From Paenibacillus xylanilyticus (lineage in GTDB: Bacteria; Bacillota; Bacilli; Paenibacillales; Paenibacillaceae), in contig NZ_CP044310.1 of the NCBI RefSeq assembly GCF_009664365.1, positions 4,405,001 through 4,469,000 on the forward strand: a stretch of DNA of 64,000 bases, written 5' to 3'. This document shows, in pieces, positions 8,131-17,620 of this stretch (position 1 is the first letter of the stretch; each line of letters starts with the position of its first letter). Position numbers and translations under genes: made by a program. Below the pieces are notes generated by a model. The model was not told where the DNA came from and did not search any database. It was given only the letters and a program-made list of their open reading frames with translations.

Positions 8131-8517
8131 ATGTCATCCTCCCCTTCCGCCCCATCTCCTACGGATGAAGACCATCGATTGGTTAAAAGCCTTGTCGTGC
8201 ATGCCCTGCTGCTGGATGTGCTTGAACGGGATATTCACACCCTGGATTCACTTCTGCTGAAAATGTCCGAGGTGTACGTTCTATCCCTGACCCGCATTCA
8301 AAATCAGGTACTACAAGAAATGCTGGCAGTTCGGCAGCAGATGCGGAAACGCGGTGTCAAAATTCTTGAGGAAAAACGTGAACAGGATGGCATCGAAACC
8401 GTCTACCTGTGCAGGGGATATTGGCAGCGGTTCTACATGCTCTGGACGTTTGCACGTAATGAAGTCAAGCAAGAACTCAGCCGACATCTGCATATTGATC
8501 TGACGCAGCGCATGTAG
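8131..8517 (+). CDS. Uncharacterised 128-residue protein, probably SOS-induced
   Basis: I do not recognise the family. The protein is soluble, mostly alpha-helical and charged. A basic middle (EMLAVRQQMRKRGVKILEEK) is followed by IETVYLCRGYWQRFYMLW, where a Cys-Arg-Gly-Tyr motif precedes an aromatic stretch. The N-terminal 15 residues are Ser/Pro-rich. AAGGAAGTG stands before the ATG. A LexA box lies in its promoter region, so a role in the DNA-damage response is a reasonable inference. It is monocistronic. Confidence 0.75.
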   Translation: MSSSPSAPSPTDEDHRLVKSLVVHALLLDVLERDIHTLDSLLLKMSEVYVLSLTRIQNQVLQEMLAVRQQMRKRGVKILEEKREQDGIETVYLCRGYWQRFYMLWTFARNEVKQELSRHLHIDLTQRM

Positions 8518-8720
8518 CTTGAACCGGAATACAGGTTGACCCGAAGCGGCCGGGTTCATTAAGATGGAATGGAACGTTATCGTTATCAACGATGAACCTA
8601 TATTAGACGTGGAATGAATTCTTACTAAAACAAAAAAAGCCTGTCGTCTATACTAAGGTGAACAGACTCTATGATTAGAAAATTTTCTCAGACGTCTCAT
8701 TACTCAAGGAGTTGTACTTC

Positions 8721-9674
8721 ATGAATTTGAATTCGGGTAACCAACCATCCACCAGATATACAGGCATTGCCGCAGATGTGACCGAGTTGATCGGACAGAC
8801 GCCGGCTGTAAAACTGAACAGGCTCACAGGCAGTGACTTTGCTGACGTATATGTCAAACTGGAATATTTCAATCCAAGCGGCAGTGTCAAGGACCGTGCC
8901 GCTTACAATCTGATCGTTCAGGCTGAACGGGCAGGGCTGCTGCTTCCTGGCGCAACCATCATCGAGCCCACCAGCGGCAATACAGGCATCGGTCTCGCCA
9001 TGAATGCTGCAGCCAAAGGATATAAGGCCATTCTGGTCATGCCTGACAATATGTCCAAGGAGCGCATCAACATTCTGAAAGCCTATGGCGCAGATGTCGT
9101 GCTCACTCCTGCGGCTGAACGGATGCCCGGGGCTATCCGCAAAGCGAAAGAGCTTCATGCTGACATCCCGGGCAGCTTCATTCCTCAGCAATTCGAGAAT
9201 CAGGCCAATCCGGACATTCACCGGGTTACGACTGCTCCCGAGATTATGCAGCAGATGGAGGGCAAGCTGGATGCTTTTATTGCAACAGCGGGCACAGGCG
9301 GCACCATCACCGGAACCGGTGAAGAGCTGCGCAAGCAGCTGCCGGATATCCGGATCTATGCGGTGGAGCCCAAAGGTTCACCCGTGCTATCCGGCGGCGA
9401 GCCGGGTCCCCACAAGCTCGTCGGTACAAGTCCGGGGTTCGTACCGGACATTCTGAATACCGACGTGTGGGACTCCATTATCCAGGTGTCCGATGAGGAT
9501 GCACTGGATACCATGCGGCAGCTTGCTGCCCGGGAAGGGCTGCTGCTCGGCCCTTCATCTGGTGCTTCGGCTTGGGCCGCACTGCGCATTGCGCGAGAAT
9601 TGGGGCCAGGCCACCGAGTGCTCTGTATTGCGCCGGATACCGGGGAACGCTATTTGAGCATGGGTATTTTTTAA
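8721..9674 (+). CDS. Cysteine synthase family protein (O-acetylserine sulfhydrylase type)
   Basis: A pyridoxal-phosphate enzyme expected to make cysteine from O-acetylserine and sulfide. Motifs are SGSVKDR with the PLP-binding lysine (about residue 54), the substrate loop EPTSGNTGIGLA (about 81-92), the phosphate-binding GTGGTITG (about 192-199) and GPSSGASAWAA near the C-terminus. The length of 317 residues is normal for CysK/CysM. The ATG at 8721 is chosen over an upstream in-frame TTG because AAGGAG lies 9 bases before it. It stands alone. No T-box or SAM riboswitch was recognised upstream. Its paralogue type (CysK or a specialised CysM-like enzyme) cannot be settled here. Confidence 0.92.
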   Translation: MNLNSGNQPSTRYTGIAADVTELIGQTPAVKLNRLTGSDFADVYVKLEYFNPSGSVKDRAAYNLIVQAERAGLLLPGATIIEPTSGNTGIGLAMNAAAKGYKAILVMPDNMSKERINILKAYGADVVLTPAAERMPGAIRKAKELHADIPGSFIPQQFENQANPDIHRVTTAPEIMQQMEGKLDAFIATAGTGGTITGTGEELRKQLPDIRIYAVEPKGSPVLSGGEPGPHKLVGTSPGFVPDILNTDVWDSIIQVSDEDALDTMRQLAAREGLLLGPSSGASAWAALRIARELGPGHRVLCIAPDTGERYLSMGIF

Positions 9675-9700
9675 CACAACATAATCTGTACTCCCAAAAA

Positions 9701-9744
9701 AGGCTGCCTCTTAACTCATCATGTTGACCGAGGGCAGCCTATTT
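9701..9744 (+). terminator. Terminator after the cysteine synthase gene
   Basis: Arms AGGCTGCCTC and GAGGGCAGCCT are followed by a short ATTTG tail. The T-run is weak. Confidence 0.6.
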
Positions 9745-9836
9745 GCGTTCAATTGCTCCATGAACCTGCTTCACGCTTAGCTAGGAGTAAGGGGAAACTC
9801 CACTCCAGGCACCCTCAATATCATATCAAAATAAAA

Positions 9837-9890
9837 AATAAGCTCTTGCTCACCTACAGATGATTCATCTGCAGAGAACAAGAACTTATT
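9837..9890 (-). terminator. Terminator after the DinG-type helicase gene
   Basis: A long interrupted hairpin (AATAAG/CTTATT, TCTTG/CAAGA, CAGAT/ATCTG) is followed by a T-rich run on the minus strand. Confidence 0.7.
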
Positions 9891-9929
9891 TCGATAAGGA
9901 AGCATTTTAAGAACATGCAACTAAACCAA

Positions 9930-11912
9930 TCAGTGTGTCAACGTGGTCCATTCCACACCTTTGGGAAGCAGGGCCGCAATGCGGTCTTTGGCTTCCTTTT
10001 TGGTATACAGCGATTCATCGAGAATAACCGCAGAACCCGAGTCACTGCTTGTGCGAATCAAACGTCCCAGACCTTGCTTCACGCGCAGCAGCATGTATGG
10101 AAGATCAATCTCTTCGTACGGTGCCGCAGATGCACTGCGTTTAGCATTGAATACAGGATCCTGCGGAGGATACGGGAGCGACCAGATCATGACATTGGAT
10201 AATGAAGGGCCCGGAACGTCCAGTCCCTCCCACAGATTGACGGAGCACAGCACACTCTCCTCATCCTGCTGGAACGCTGCAATCAGATCACTGATCTCCC
10301 GGTCGCCTTCGTACATGAATCGCAGACCCTGCGCTTCCGGAACATGAACGATGTCCTGTTTAAACGTTCGCAGCTCTTCCATGGTACGGAACAGAATAAG
10401 CGCACGGCCGCCACTTTCCTGAAGCATCGACACAGCATCTCGCATCCGATTTTCGTTCTCCGGGTGACCGGGTACAGCTTGATCTGTAATCTTCATCTGC
10501 ATTTTATCCGCATAGTCATATGGAGAAGCCACCGAGAATGATACAAAATCATCAATCCCCAGACTGTCTGCCACATAACGGAAGGAATTGTCCACTGACA
10601 AGGTTGCCGACGAGAATACAATGGGAATCCCGGTATTGAACACGCGCTCGTTCAGGATTTCTTTTACCGTGCGAGGCATGATGGACAGTGTCGTCTCGTC
10701 CTCATTCTCTTCAGCCCAGCAGATGTAGCCATCTTCCTTGCGGAACAGGGACAATGCTGTCTGAATCATATCCAGATGTTCTTCCACTACTCGCATCTGA
10801 TACCCATCCAGCGAGAACAGTCCACTTTCAAATACCAGCTCTTCACCGATGGCATCCAGCACACTGGTCAGACGTTCAATTTCACGCAGCAGCGGCGCTT
10901 CTACACGAACTTCCTTCCGTTCTGAGCCTGGAATTGCCACCGTATACGTATCCAGCAGTCTAAACAGTCGCTCACTGCTCTCAATCGCTTCGTCCACACG
11001 TTCTGCAAGGGACTCACGAATCTCCCCTTCCAAAAGCCGAGTTACCAGTTCCTCGAAGATGCGGTGTTTCAGCTTGTAGCTGAGTGCGTTCAGCGCTGCC
11101 TCTTCCAGCAGATGTCCTTCATCAAAGACAACCGAGCTGTGATCAGGCAGCAGCGGCAGCTGTCCTTCGCGTTTGCGGGCCTCATAGGTCCACACATGCT
11201 CCATGTAGTAGTCATGGGAACAGATGATGATGTCCTTGGAGCGGCGATAGTGATCACGTGATAACGTCAGTCCGCAGCGCTGTCTTTTTGGACAAACAAA
11301 GCAATCCTGGAATGGGTCCCAGTTGATCTTGTTCCACTGGCGATCGTTCAAATGCGGATACTGTTTGCGGTCACCATAGGGATGGAAAGCCTGAAGCGTT
11401 CCAGGTGTATTCACGAAATCCGGCAGGCTCTCATGCACTTCTTCAATGACAGGCGCATCCTCGTCCGCGAATCTTACCGCACTTAATTTGTTCAAACAAA
11501 CGTATTGATCTGGTGATTTACCGAGACGAGCGTCCACCTGAAGATCCAGATGTTCGGCCAGCTTCGCAATATCTCCGCCCGGCTTCACCAATTGTTCAAT
11601 CAATGACTCATCGGCGCAGGCAATCACTGCCGGTTTGCCCGTATAACGTGCATAACAGACCGCATAGAGCAGGTAGACTAACGTCTTGCCTGTCCCTACA
11701 CCGGCCTCAGCCATGATGGTCTTTTTATCTCCATAGGCCCGTTCGAGCTGGTACGCCATAAAAATCTGTTCATCCCGTACCTCGAAGCCGGACTCTGGCA
11801 AAATATCGTAGAAAACATCGGCCACCCACTCTCCCAAACGGGATACAAAGGGCTCTGCCGGGTCATATGCAAAAGGATAACGTTGTGTAGACAATCCTTG
11901 GTCAGCCTCCAT
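9930..11912 (-). CDS. DinG/YoaA-type superfamily 2 iron-sulfur DNA helicase
   Basis: An ATP-dependent 5'-3' DNA helicase of the XPD-like group. Seen in order: Walker A EAGVGTGKT (about residue 70), an iron-sulfur cysteine set (YVCLNK, then FQDCFVCPKRQRC at about 203-213), the DEAH-like box FDEGHLLEEA (about 260), and the C-terminal motif LWEGLDVPGPSL with a GRLIRT arginine motif. It lacks the N-terminal exonuclease of B. subtilis DinG. The start is uncertain: the longest frame begins at 11936, the ATG at 11912 is chosen here, and a TTG slightly downstream follows GGAGG. Family members resolve R-loops and damaged-DNA structures; no LexA box was seen. Confidence 0.88.
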   Translation of the reverse strand: MEADQGLSTQRYPFAYDPAEPFVSRLGEWVADVFYDILPESGFEVRDEQIFMAYQLERAYGDKKTIMAEAGVGTGKTLVYLLYAVCYARYTGKPAVIACADESLIEQLVKPGGDIAKLAEHLDLQVDARLGKSPDQYVCLNKLSAVRFADEDAPVIEEVHESLPDFVNTPGTLQAFHPYGDRKQYPHLNDRQWNKINWDPFQDCFVCPKRQRCGLTLSRDHYRRSKDIIICSHDYYMEHVWTYEARKREGQLPLLPDHSSVVFDEGHLLEEAALNALSYKLKHRIFEELVTRLLEGEIRESLAERVDEAIESSERLFRLLDTYTVAIPGSERKEVRVEAPLLREIERLTSVLDAIGEELVFESGLFSLDGYQMRVVEEHLDMIQTALSLFRKEDGYICWAEENEDETTLSIMPRTVKEILNERVFNTGIPIVFSSATLSVDNSFRYVADSLGIDDFVSFSVASPYDYADKMQMKITDQAVPGHPENENRMRDAVSMLQESGGRALILFRTMEELRTFKQDIVHVPEAQGLRFMYEGDREISDLIAAFQQDEESVLCSVNLWEGLDVPGPSLSNVMIWSLPYPPQDPVFNAKRSASAAPYEEIDLPYMLLRVKQGLGRLIRTSSDSGSAVILDESLYTKKEAKDRIAALLPKGVEWTTLTH

Positions 11913-12084
11913 TCTTATACAAGCAGCCCTTAACATTTTTCGTTCAAAAAAAGGCCGCTGGGCAAAAGTTAATTATCTCACGCTATGAGTTAAGTGACAA
12001 GCTTTTTTTACTACAAGGAATGTATAGAACAAGGATCCAGGGAAAATATATATTCGAATCCATCAAAAGGAAAGGCGGTGCTCC

Positions 12085-13677
12085 ATGAATCATCATTCTT
12101 CACAATCAGAGCATTCCCCAGACACGTCACCAGAGACTTTAACGGATCGTCAGGGCCACCCCATCACGGATAATCAGAATGTCCGAACCGTCGGCAGCCG
12201 GGGACCGACTACGCTGGAGAATTATCATTTTCTCGAAAAGATTACGCATTTTGACCGCGAACGTATTCCTGAGCGGGTGGTCCATGCACGCGGCGCTGGT
12301 GCTCATGGCATATTCGAAGCGTATGGAACAGCCGGTGATGAGCCTGTATCCAAATATACGCGTGCTCGTCTGTTTCAGGAGAAAGGCAAACAAACCCCTG
12401 TGTTTGTCCGGTTTTCCACGGTAATCCATGGTGGGCATTCACCAGAGACACTCCGTGACCCGCGCGGCTTCGCTGTGAAATTTTATACCGAAGACGGCAA
12501 CTGGGATCTTGTTGGCAACAACCTGAAAATCTTTTTCATCCGTGACCCGCTGAAATTCCCGGATATGGTACATGCCTTCAAACCGGACCCGTTGACCAAT
12601 GCACAGGACATGGAGCGGTTTTTCGACTTCGTTTCGCTTAGTCCTGAAGCTACCCATATGATTACGTTCCTCTTCTCTCCATGGGGAATACCGGCCAATT
12701 ATCGTCAAATGCAGGGATCGGGCGTCAATACATACAAATGGGTAAACCAAGAAGGCACGGGTGTGCTCATTAAATATCACTGGGAACCCCTGAAGCAAGG
12801 GATACGGAACCTGCTGCAAAAAGACGCCAGCGAGATTCAGGGACAGGAATTCAACCATGCCACCCTGGATCTGTATCATGCGATTGAACAGGGCGATTAC
12901 CCGGAATGGGAACTGTGTGTTCAGATCATGGAAGACGGCGAACATCCGGAGCTGGACTTCGATCCACTCGATCCGACCAAGCTGTGGCCGCCAGAGCAAT
13001 TTCCGTTTTTGCCTGTAGGAAAAATGACCTTGAACCGCAATCCTGAGGATTACTTTAACGAAGTGGAACAAGCTGCTTTTGGCACAGGGGTTCTCGTGGA
13101 TGGGCTCGATTTCTCGGATGACAAATTGCTGCAAGGGCGTACCTTCTCCTACTCGGATACCCAACGTCACCGGGTTGGAGCGAACTATCTGCAGTTGCCT
13201 GTGAATGCTCCCAAAAATCGCGTAGCTACCAACCAAAGCGGTGGTCAGATGCAGTACAAGGTTGATCGTGCGCCAGGACAGAACCCGCATGTGAACTACG
13301 AGCCTTCTTCTCTGGGTGGTCTGTCCGAAGCAGCTCCACGCGGCAAGGAGCATGAACCTCTTATTGAAGGTCGACTGGTTCGGGAGAAAATTCCGCGTCC
13401 TAACGACTTCGGTCAAGCCGGTGATACATACCGGGCGTTTGAAGATTGGGAACGAGAGGAACTGGTCAGCAACCTGGTTGGTGCACTCTCCAAATGTAAA
13501 CCGGACATTCGTGAACGCATGATCTCACACTTCACTCAGGCCGATGCCGACTACGGTCGTCGTGTAGCTGAAGGACTGGCGTCTGTGCCGACAGATGACA
13601 GTGCCACGGTTCAGCCGAAACATGAACCAAGCGCGGAAGAAGCATCCCGGCGCAGTCATGAAGCTGATCCTTACTAA
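12085..13677 (+). CDS. katA: Monofunctional haem catalase
   Basis: Breaks down hydrogen peroxide in the cytoplasm. The 530-residue protein has the distal haem histidine in [14 protein letters not shown] (about residue 68), the segment PVFVRFSTV, the NLKIFFIRD strand, and the haem-ligand tyrosine in [17 protein letters not shown] (about 350). It is of the small-subunit clade 3 type, with a variable acidic and Ser-rich C-terminal tail after residue 505. AAAGGCGGTG precedes the ATG. It is divergent from the helicase gene. PerR control is usual for this family, but I could not identify a clear PerR box in the 148-base upstream gap. Confidence 0.95.
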   Translation: MNHHSSQSEHSPDTSPETLTDRQGHPITDNQNVRTVGSRGPTTLENYHFLEKITHFDRERIPERVVHARGAGAHGIFEAYGTAGDEPVSKYTRARLFQEKGKQTPVFVRFSTVIHGGHSPETLRDPRGFAVKFYTEDGNWDLVGNNLKIFFIRDPLKFPDMVHAFKPDPLTNAQDMERFFDFVSLSPEATHMITFLFSPWGIPANYRQMQGSGVNTYKWVNQEGTGVLIKYHWEPLKQGIRNLLQKDASEIQGQEFNHATLDLYHAIEQGDYPEWELCVQIMEDGEHPELDFDPLDPTKLWPPEQFPFLPVGKMTLNRNPEDYFNEVEQAAFGTGVLVDGLDFSDDKLLQGRTFSYSDTQRHRVGANYLQLPVNAPKNRVATNQSGGQMQYKVDRAPGQNPHVNYEPSSLGGLSEAAPRGKEHEPLIEGRLVREKIPRPNDFGQAGDTYRAFEDWEREELVSNLVGALSKCKPDIRERMISHFTQADADYGRRVAEGLASVPTDDSATVQPKHEPSAEEASRRSHEADPY

Positions 13678-13762
13678 AAGTTGAAATAAGGACAACATAG
13701 AAGAGATTAGCACGTAGTACCGTATCGAAAATTATCTTGGATCCGACCGATATATGGCCATT

Positions 13763-13806
13763 GCCCCGATAGCAGCTGCCTAAAGCAGCTGCTATCGGGG
13801 CTTTTT
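13763..13806 (+). terminator. Strong terminator after katA
   Basis: Perfect 17-base arms from GCCCCGATAGCAGCTGC to its complement around a 5-base loop, followed by TTTTT. Confidence 0.92.
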
Positions 13807-14153
13807 GAGTTATACCCATGGACAAATACTTTTCCAATCAAGTCTGACCTTACCAAGTTTCATGTAGTCGAGGTTCATTTCGGTGGATCAACCTTGTTTT
13901 CATGCCATTTTGTCATCCTGTTGCCCCCTTTCCCGCGTTCATTTCAGACGATTGCTCGTTAAATGAAGGCGATCAGCCAATGTAAGGATTATGCATCACT
14001 TTTTAAATAGCAGCACTTGTGACCTCGACATCTGACATACCGGCTTGTATAGGTGACCCAATGAAATGATTATTGTTGATAACGCTTACACGTTTTACGA
14101 TGAACCTGTGCTCTACCGAAATGCACTATCCCATTAACCAAGGAGGTTTCACA
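13807..14153. other. Upstream region of the pectate lyase gene
   Basis: About 350 bases. Apart from the cre site at 14077-14090 and a weak promoter nothing else is recognised. Confidence 0.5.
14073..14101 (+). promoter_or_regulatory. Weak promoter overlapped by a perfect cre (CcpA) site
   Basis: TGATAACGCTTACA (14077-14090) read on the minus strand is TGTAAGCGTTATCA, a full match to the catabolite-responsive element TGWAANCGNTNWCA. It sits between a possible -35 TTGTTG (14073-14078) and -10 TACGAT (14096-14101), where bound CcpA would block transcription. Confidence 0.65.
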
Positions 14154-15518
14154 ATGAAATGGTTCCCTTCTGTCTCTAATTATCCATCTGTACGCTCTGA
14201 ACGTTCATGGAAATCGAAAATGGCTTATCTGTGTTTGAGCACCGCTTTTCCTCTAATGCTATTAGGTGGTGGATTAGCTGGTGCGATGGAACTTACGGAA
14301 AGTGGTGTGCAAAATTCGTCGGAACAGTCAGCTGCAACAACTCCTGCTGCACTCGCTGCTGGTGATTTATATGTCGCTCCTAACGGATCAGCAAACAATC
14401 CGGGAACGCTGGCAAGCCCGACTACACTTGCGAATGCACTGACTCAAATCCCTCCGGGCAAAACCATTTTTTTGCGGGGCGGAACCTACACTTTCTCGGA
14501 AACCGTTACGATTGAGCGAGGCAACAGCGGCGCGTCTGGACAGCGCAAAAATCTGGTCGCTTACGGAACGGAAAAGCCTGTCTTCGATTTCTCCGCCCAA
14601 GCATTCTCATCCACCAATCGGGGTATGCAGATGTTCGGGGATTATTGGTTGGTTAAAGGGCTTGAAGTGAAAGGCGCGGGCGATAACGGAATCTTTATCG
14701 GTGGTAGCTACAATCGCCTGGAACAGATTGAAGCTCACCATAATCGCGATACGGGCATCCAGCTGGGACGGTACGCCTCGACTGCTGCCAAGAGTGAATG
14801 GCCTGCTTACAATGAGATTATTCGCTCCTATTCCCATAACAACTACGATCCGGATGATGGCGAGGATGCAGACGGTTTTGCCGCTAAATTAACGGTAGGC
14901 CCAGGTAACCTGTTCGACGCATGTATCGCTGCCTATAATGTGGACGATGGATGGGATCTCTACAGCAAAACGGATACGGGGGCTATTGGCGCCGTAACGA
15001 TCCGTAACAGCATAGCTTATGCCAACGGCGCAACATTAGATGGTACATCCACCTCCAACAGTGATGGCAACGGCTTCAAGCTGGGCGGCGAGAAAATTGC
15101 TGTGAATCATATTGTGGAAAACAGCATTGCCTTTAATAATAAAAAACATGGCTTCACATACAACAGTAATCCCGGTTCCATTCAGATGAAAAACAACACG
15201 TCCTGGAACAACGGCCAAAGCAATTTTGCCTTCGATGTAGGCACCCATCTTTTCACCAATAATCTGTCCTTCCAGGGCGGCGCCAGTGACAAAACAAGCG
15301 GAACCGACGTCAGCAGCACCAACGTCTGGTGGAAAAACAAAAAGAGCGTAAATGACAAAGGCCTGCTCGCGAGTGCAGACGACTTTGTCTCCCTAGTACC
15401 ATCTGTAACTCGCAGCAGCGATGGGACGCCAGTACTGGGTAATTTCCTGAAGCTTGCTGCAGGCAGTGATCTGATTGGCTCGGGTACGCCATCCGGTACA
15501 AATATTGGGGCGAGGTAG
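14154..15518 (+). CDS. Secreted pectate lyase, polysaccharide lyase family 9 type
   Basis: An extracellular enzyme expected to cleave polygalacturonate by beta-elimination. Residues 1-45 are a long signal peptide with the hydrophobic core LCLSTAFPLMLLGGGLAGAM. A Ser/Thr/Ala-rich stretch follows, and from residue 68 the mature domain (DLYVAPNGSANNPGTLASPT, then IFLRGGTYTF) folds as a right-handed parallel beta-helix with repeated N-x-I-x-x-N-x-A rungs. The DDGEDADGFAAK and NVDDGWDLYSK segments carry the calcium-binding aspartates typical of PL9 enzymes. The ATG at 14154 follows AAGGAGG; longer frames starting at 14073 lack a ribosome site. The cre site predicts repression by good carbon sources. 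Confidence 0.88.
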   Translation: MKWFPSVSNYPSVRSERSWKSKMAYLCLSTAFPLMLLGGGLAGAMELTESGVQNSSEQSAATTPAALAAGDLYVAPNGSANNPGTLASPTTLANALTQIPPGKTIFLRGGTYTFSETVTIERGNSGASGQRKNLVAYGTEKPVFDFSAQAFSSTNRGMQMFGDYWLVKGLEVKGAGDNGIFIGGSYNRLEQIEAHHNRDTGIQLGRYASTAAKSEWPAYNEIIRSYSHNNYDPDDGEDADGFAAKLTVGPGNLFDACIAAYNVDDGWDLYSKTDTGAIGAVTIRNSIAYANGATLDGTSTSNSDGNGFKLGGEKIAVNHIVENSIAFNNKKHGFTYNSNPGSIQMKNNTSWNNGQSNFAFDVGTHLFTNNLSFQGGASDKTSGTDVSSTNVWWKNKKSVNDKGLLASADDFVSLVPSVTRSSDGTPVLGNFLKLAAGSDLIGSGTPSGTNIGAR

Positions 15519-15596
15519 TTGGTATGTCGTTTTGAGTTAGATTAAAACCTGTATATTGAGTGCACATGTGGAGTAAAATGTAACCGTCTAAAGAAG

Positions 15597-15648
15597 AGCC
15601 CCCTTCACGATACCAGCCAAATTAGCTGGTTTTGGTGAAGGGGGCTTT
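15597..15648. terminator. Bidirectional terminator between pectate lyase and yaaA
   Basis: Outer arms AGCCCCCTTCAC/GTGAAGGGGGCT with an inner CCAGC/GCTGG hairpin and TTT on the plus strand, lying between two converging genes. Confidence 0.8.
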
Positions 15649-15686
15649 GAGCTGCTGTGAACATCCCGTTGACCTATGAATTTTCG

Positions 15687-16439
15687 CTATTTCTCCTGTG
15701 GATATATAAATACATAATTACTCTCATCCGACTTCTCTTCGGAGAAAACAAAATCTAACCGATCAAAGCTTCTGATCTCCTCCACATCTGTAATCTTACG
15801 CTCAGCCATGTACCGCACCATCTCACCTCTGGCCATTTTGGCGCGGGTTGCCTTTTCAACCAACTTTCCATCGACCATTTGTCCAAACACACAATTGATA
15901 AATCGGGTTTCCTCGCTTAGAAAAGGAATGATATTTTTGCTGTACTCTTTGGAAGCCAAATTTAGAATACAATTGCTTTCTGATTGAAGCTGATCTGCAA
16001 GCTTGCTGCCCCAGAATTGATAGAGCGTTTTGAAGCCCGGACCTTGCAGTTTGCCCTGCATCTCCAACCGATAAGGTGTAACCCCGTCGAAAGGCCGCAA
16101 CATGCCATAGAAACCGGATAATATGCGCAAATGCTGCTCCAGATACGACAGTTCTTCCTGCTGAAAAACACCCGCTGCCATATACTGATACTGAATGCCC
16201 TCATAGGCATAGATGGCTGGCGTAAGATTGGCTTTTAGATTCATTTTTTGAATACGTTCCATATTCTGTTCGGCGATTGCATCATTACACTTCCATAACG
16301 CTTTGAGCTCGTCATAGGATAACTTTTGGAGCACACTCAACAGCTGTCCTGACTCGTTTATAAAACGCGGCATCTGCGCGCTGGTCATCAGATCGGTATC
16401 GATCTTCATCTTTTTGGCAGGTGATATGATAATTCTCAT
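15687..16439 (-). CDS. yaaA: Peroxide-stress protein YaaA (UPF0246)
   Basis: A 250-residue cytosolic protein of the YaaA/DUF328 family, recognised by the opening MRIIISPAKKMKIDTD, the central YEGIQYQYMAAGVF, and HLRILSGFYGMLRPFDGVTPYRLEM (split around residue 115). The C-terminus has INCVFGQMVDGKLVEKATRAK and ARGEMVRYM. In E. coli YaaA lowers free intracellular iron during peroxide stress and binds DNA. The gene is alone, converging on the pectate lyase terminator. katA lies 2 kb away, but there is no evidence of co-regulation. Confidence 0.93.
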   Translation of the reverse strand: MRIIISPAKKMKIDTDLMTSAQMPRFINESGQLLSVLQKLSYDELKALWKCNDAIAEQNMERIQKMNLKANLTPAIYAYEGIQYQYMAAGVFQQEELSYLEQHLRILSGFYGMLRPFDGVTPYRLEMQGKLQGPGFKTLYQFWGSKLADQLQSESNCILNLASKEYSKNIIPFLSEETRFINCVFGQMVDGKLVEKATRAKMARGEMVRYMAERKITDVEEIRSFDRLDFVFSEEKSDESNYVFIYPQEK

Positions 16440-16777
16440 CGTGCTGATCCATCCTTAATCTACCGTTGTTTTTATCGTTATCCATTGTACAGGATTAGGC
16501 AGATGAATCCAATGGTGAAGCATTTTTTCCTCTCATGTCTATGTAGAATAACTTGGAACAAAAAGAATGGAGTATAGGTTACATTTCAAAATGAACAATC
16601 GATCGAACCCACATTGTCTGGCATAGGCCCCTGCTACTAGACCAAATCATGAACTTATCAATATGTTCTTAGCTGAAGTTAGGCCCATATTCTCATGGTC
16701 ACCATGAGCTGTTTTGTTATGATTATATACGATGTATTTGAATTGCTATTTTTCAAAGAGAAAGGGTGCCGCTTTTT
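16440..16777. other. Intergenic region with a 17-bp palindrome
   Basis: 340 bases with no gene. It contains the perfect inverted repeat at 16692-16708 and AT-rich sequence (GATTATATACGATG) that could be the promoter of the next gene. Confidence 0.5.
16692..16708. repeat. Perfect 17-bp palindrome, possible operator
   Basis: CTCATGGTCACCATGAG has 8-base arms and a single central C, 70 bases before the next gene. There is no T-run after it, so it is more like a protein-binding site than a terminator. Confidence 0.45.
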
Positions 16778-17548
16778 ATGTTTGTTTTTCATTTACTGCT
16801 CGCTCTCGCACTTTTGGGCGGTTCAGGCAGCTCCAATGACGTCACATCTACACCACTGGAAATCACTCCGTTACAGCCTCATCCTGCTGATTCTGAGCTT
16901 GTCTTGGAATCCGGTTTACAGCCTTTCCGGGCCGAACTAACATACAAAGGACTTAAGCCAGATTATAATCCATTCGAGCAAGCTGCCAGTGACCTTCAGG
17001 ATAAGCTTTTTGAAAGTGAACCATCACCGCTTCTGTCCGAACCTGGAGATACAGGTACATTTGATTACGGCGGACAACTTCAATTGTTAAAAGCTGTGCC
17101 TCTGAAGCAAAGTATTGAATTCGGGCCATTAACGATTCATATTATGGATGTTCAATTATTAGAGGCTCTTGAGATTCCTGAGGAATCCCGAAAAAACATT
17201 TCTATTCTGAATCAAGAAGATATCGGTCCTGATATGACTTATATCAAAATCGTCTACAGTGTAGAAAATACCACGGATCAAAATATCGGATTTTACGGGT
17301 TGAATTCCATTCATCCCAATACGGGTAAACCCATCTCAGCAGATCGTAATTTCATGAGGAAGCCTTATGTTTATCATCAATATGACGGCGTAGTCGTGGA
17401 TAATATGGGCTATGGTTTCGTATATACAGATGACCCTGACAAGCTGGAATCCATTGAATTGGTTTTCAACAGAATCTATGACTATGACACCGGAGAGACC
17501 ATCGTAGAGCCTACTTCATTGAATATTCCTATCACGGTCCAACAGTAA
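16778..17548 (+). CDS. Probable exported protein with C-terminal Ig-like (DUF4352-type) region
   Basis: A 256-residue protein of no assigned function. It begins with a short hydrophobic stretch (MFVFHLLLALALLGGSGSSN), then a Pro/Glu/Ser-rich spacer to about residue 90. The globular part from about residue 95 (QSIEFGPLTIHIMDVQLLEA, YIKIVYSVENTTDQNIGFYG, then a conserved-looking VVDNMGYGFVYTDDPDK) resembles the beta-sandwich of DUF4352-type lipoproteins. The end of the leader looks like a lipobox in which the cysteine is replaced (GGSGSS instead of GGCGSS). A GTG at 16766 is an alternative start; AAAGGG lies before both. Export is inferred; without the Cys it would not be lipid-anchored. Confidence 0.65.
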   Translation: MFVFHLLLALALLGGSGSSNDVTSTPLEITPLQPHPADSELVLESGLQPFRAELTYKGLKPDYNPFEQAASDLQDKLFESEPSPLLSEPGDTGTFDYGGQLQLLKAVPLKQSIEFGPLTIHIMDVQLLEALEIPEESRKNISILNQEDIGPDMTYIKIVYSVENTTDQNIGFYGLNSIHPNTGKPISADRNFMRKPYVYHQYDGVVVDNMGYGFVYTDDPDKLESIELVFNRIYDYDTGETIVEPTSLNIPITVQQ

Positions 17549-17620
17549 TAATAAATTTATAAGCTTATATTTGCTTCCATACTAAGATATCATTTGTCCG
17601 CGATAACATCATTGTTAAAC

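Noticed and set aside
8518..8720. T-box or SAM riboswitch before the cysteine synthase gene
   Set aside because: No AGGGTGGNACCGCG-like T-box sequence or SAM-I core was seen, and the gap of 200 bases is short.
12439..13416. 325-codon open frame antisense to katA
   Set aside because: It is opposite the highly conserved catalase frame, has no ribosome site or known motif, and is a by-product of codon bias.
16695..16940. 81-codon frame starting with MVTMSCFVMIIYD
   Set aside because: It overlaps the better supported exported-protein frame and starts within the 17-bp palindrome.
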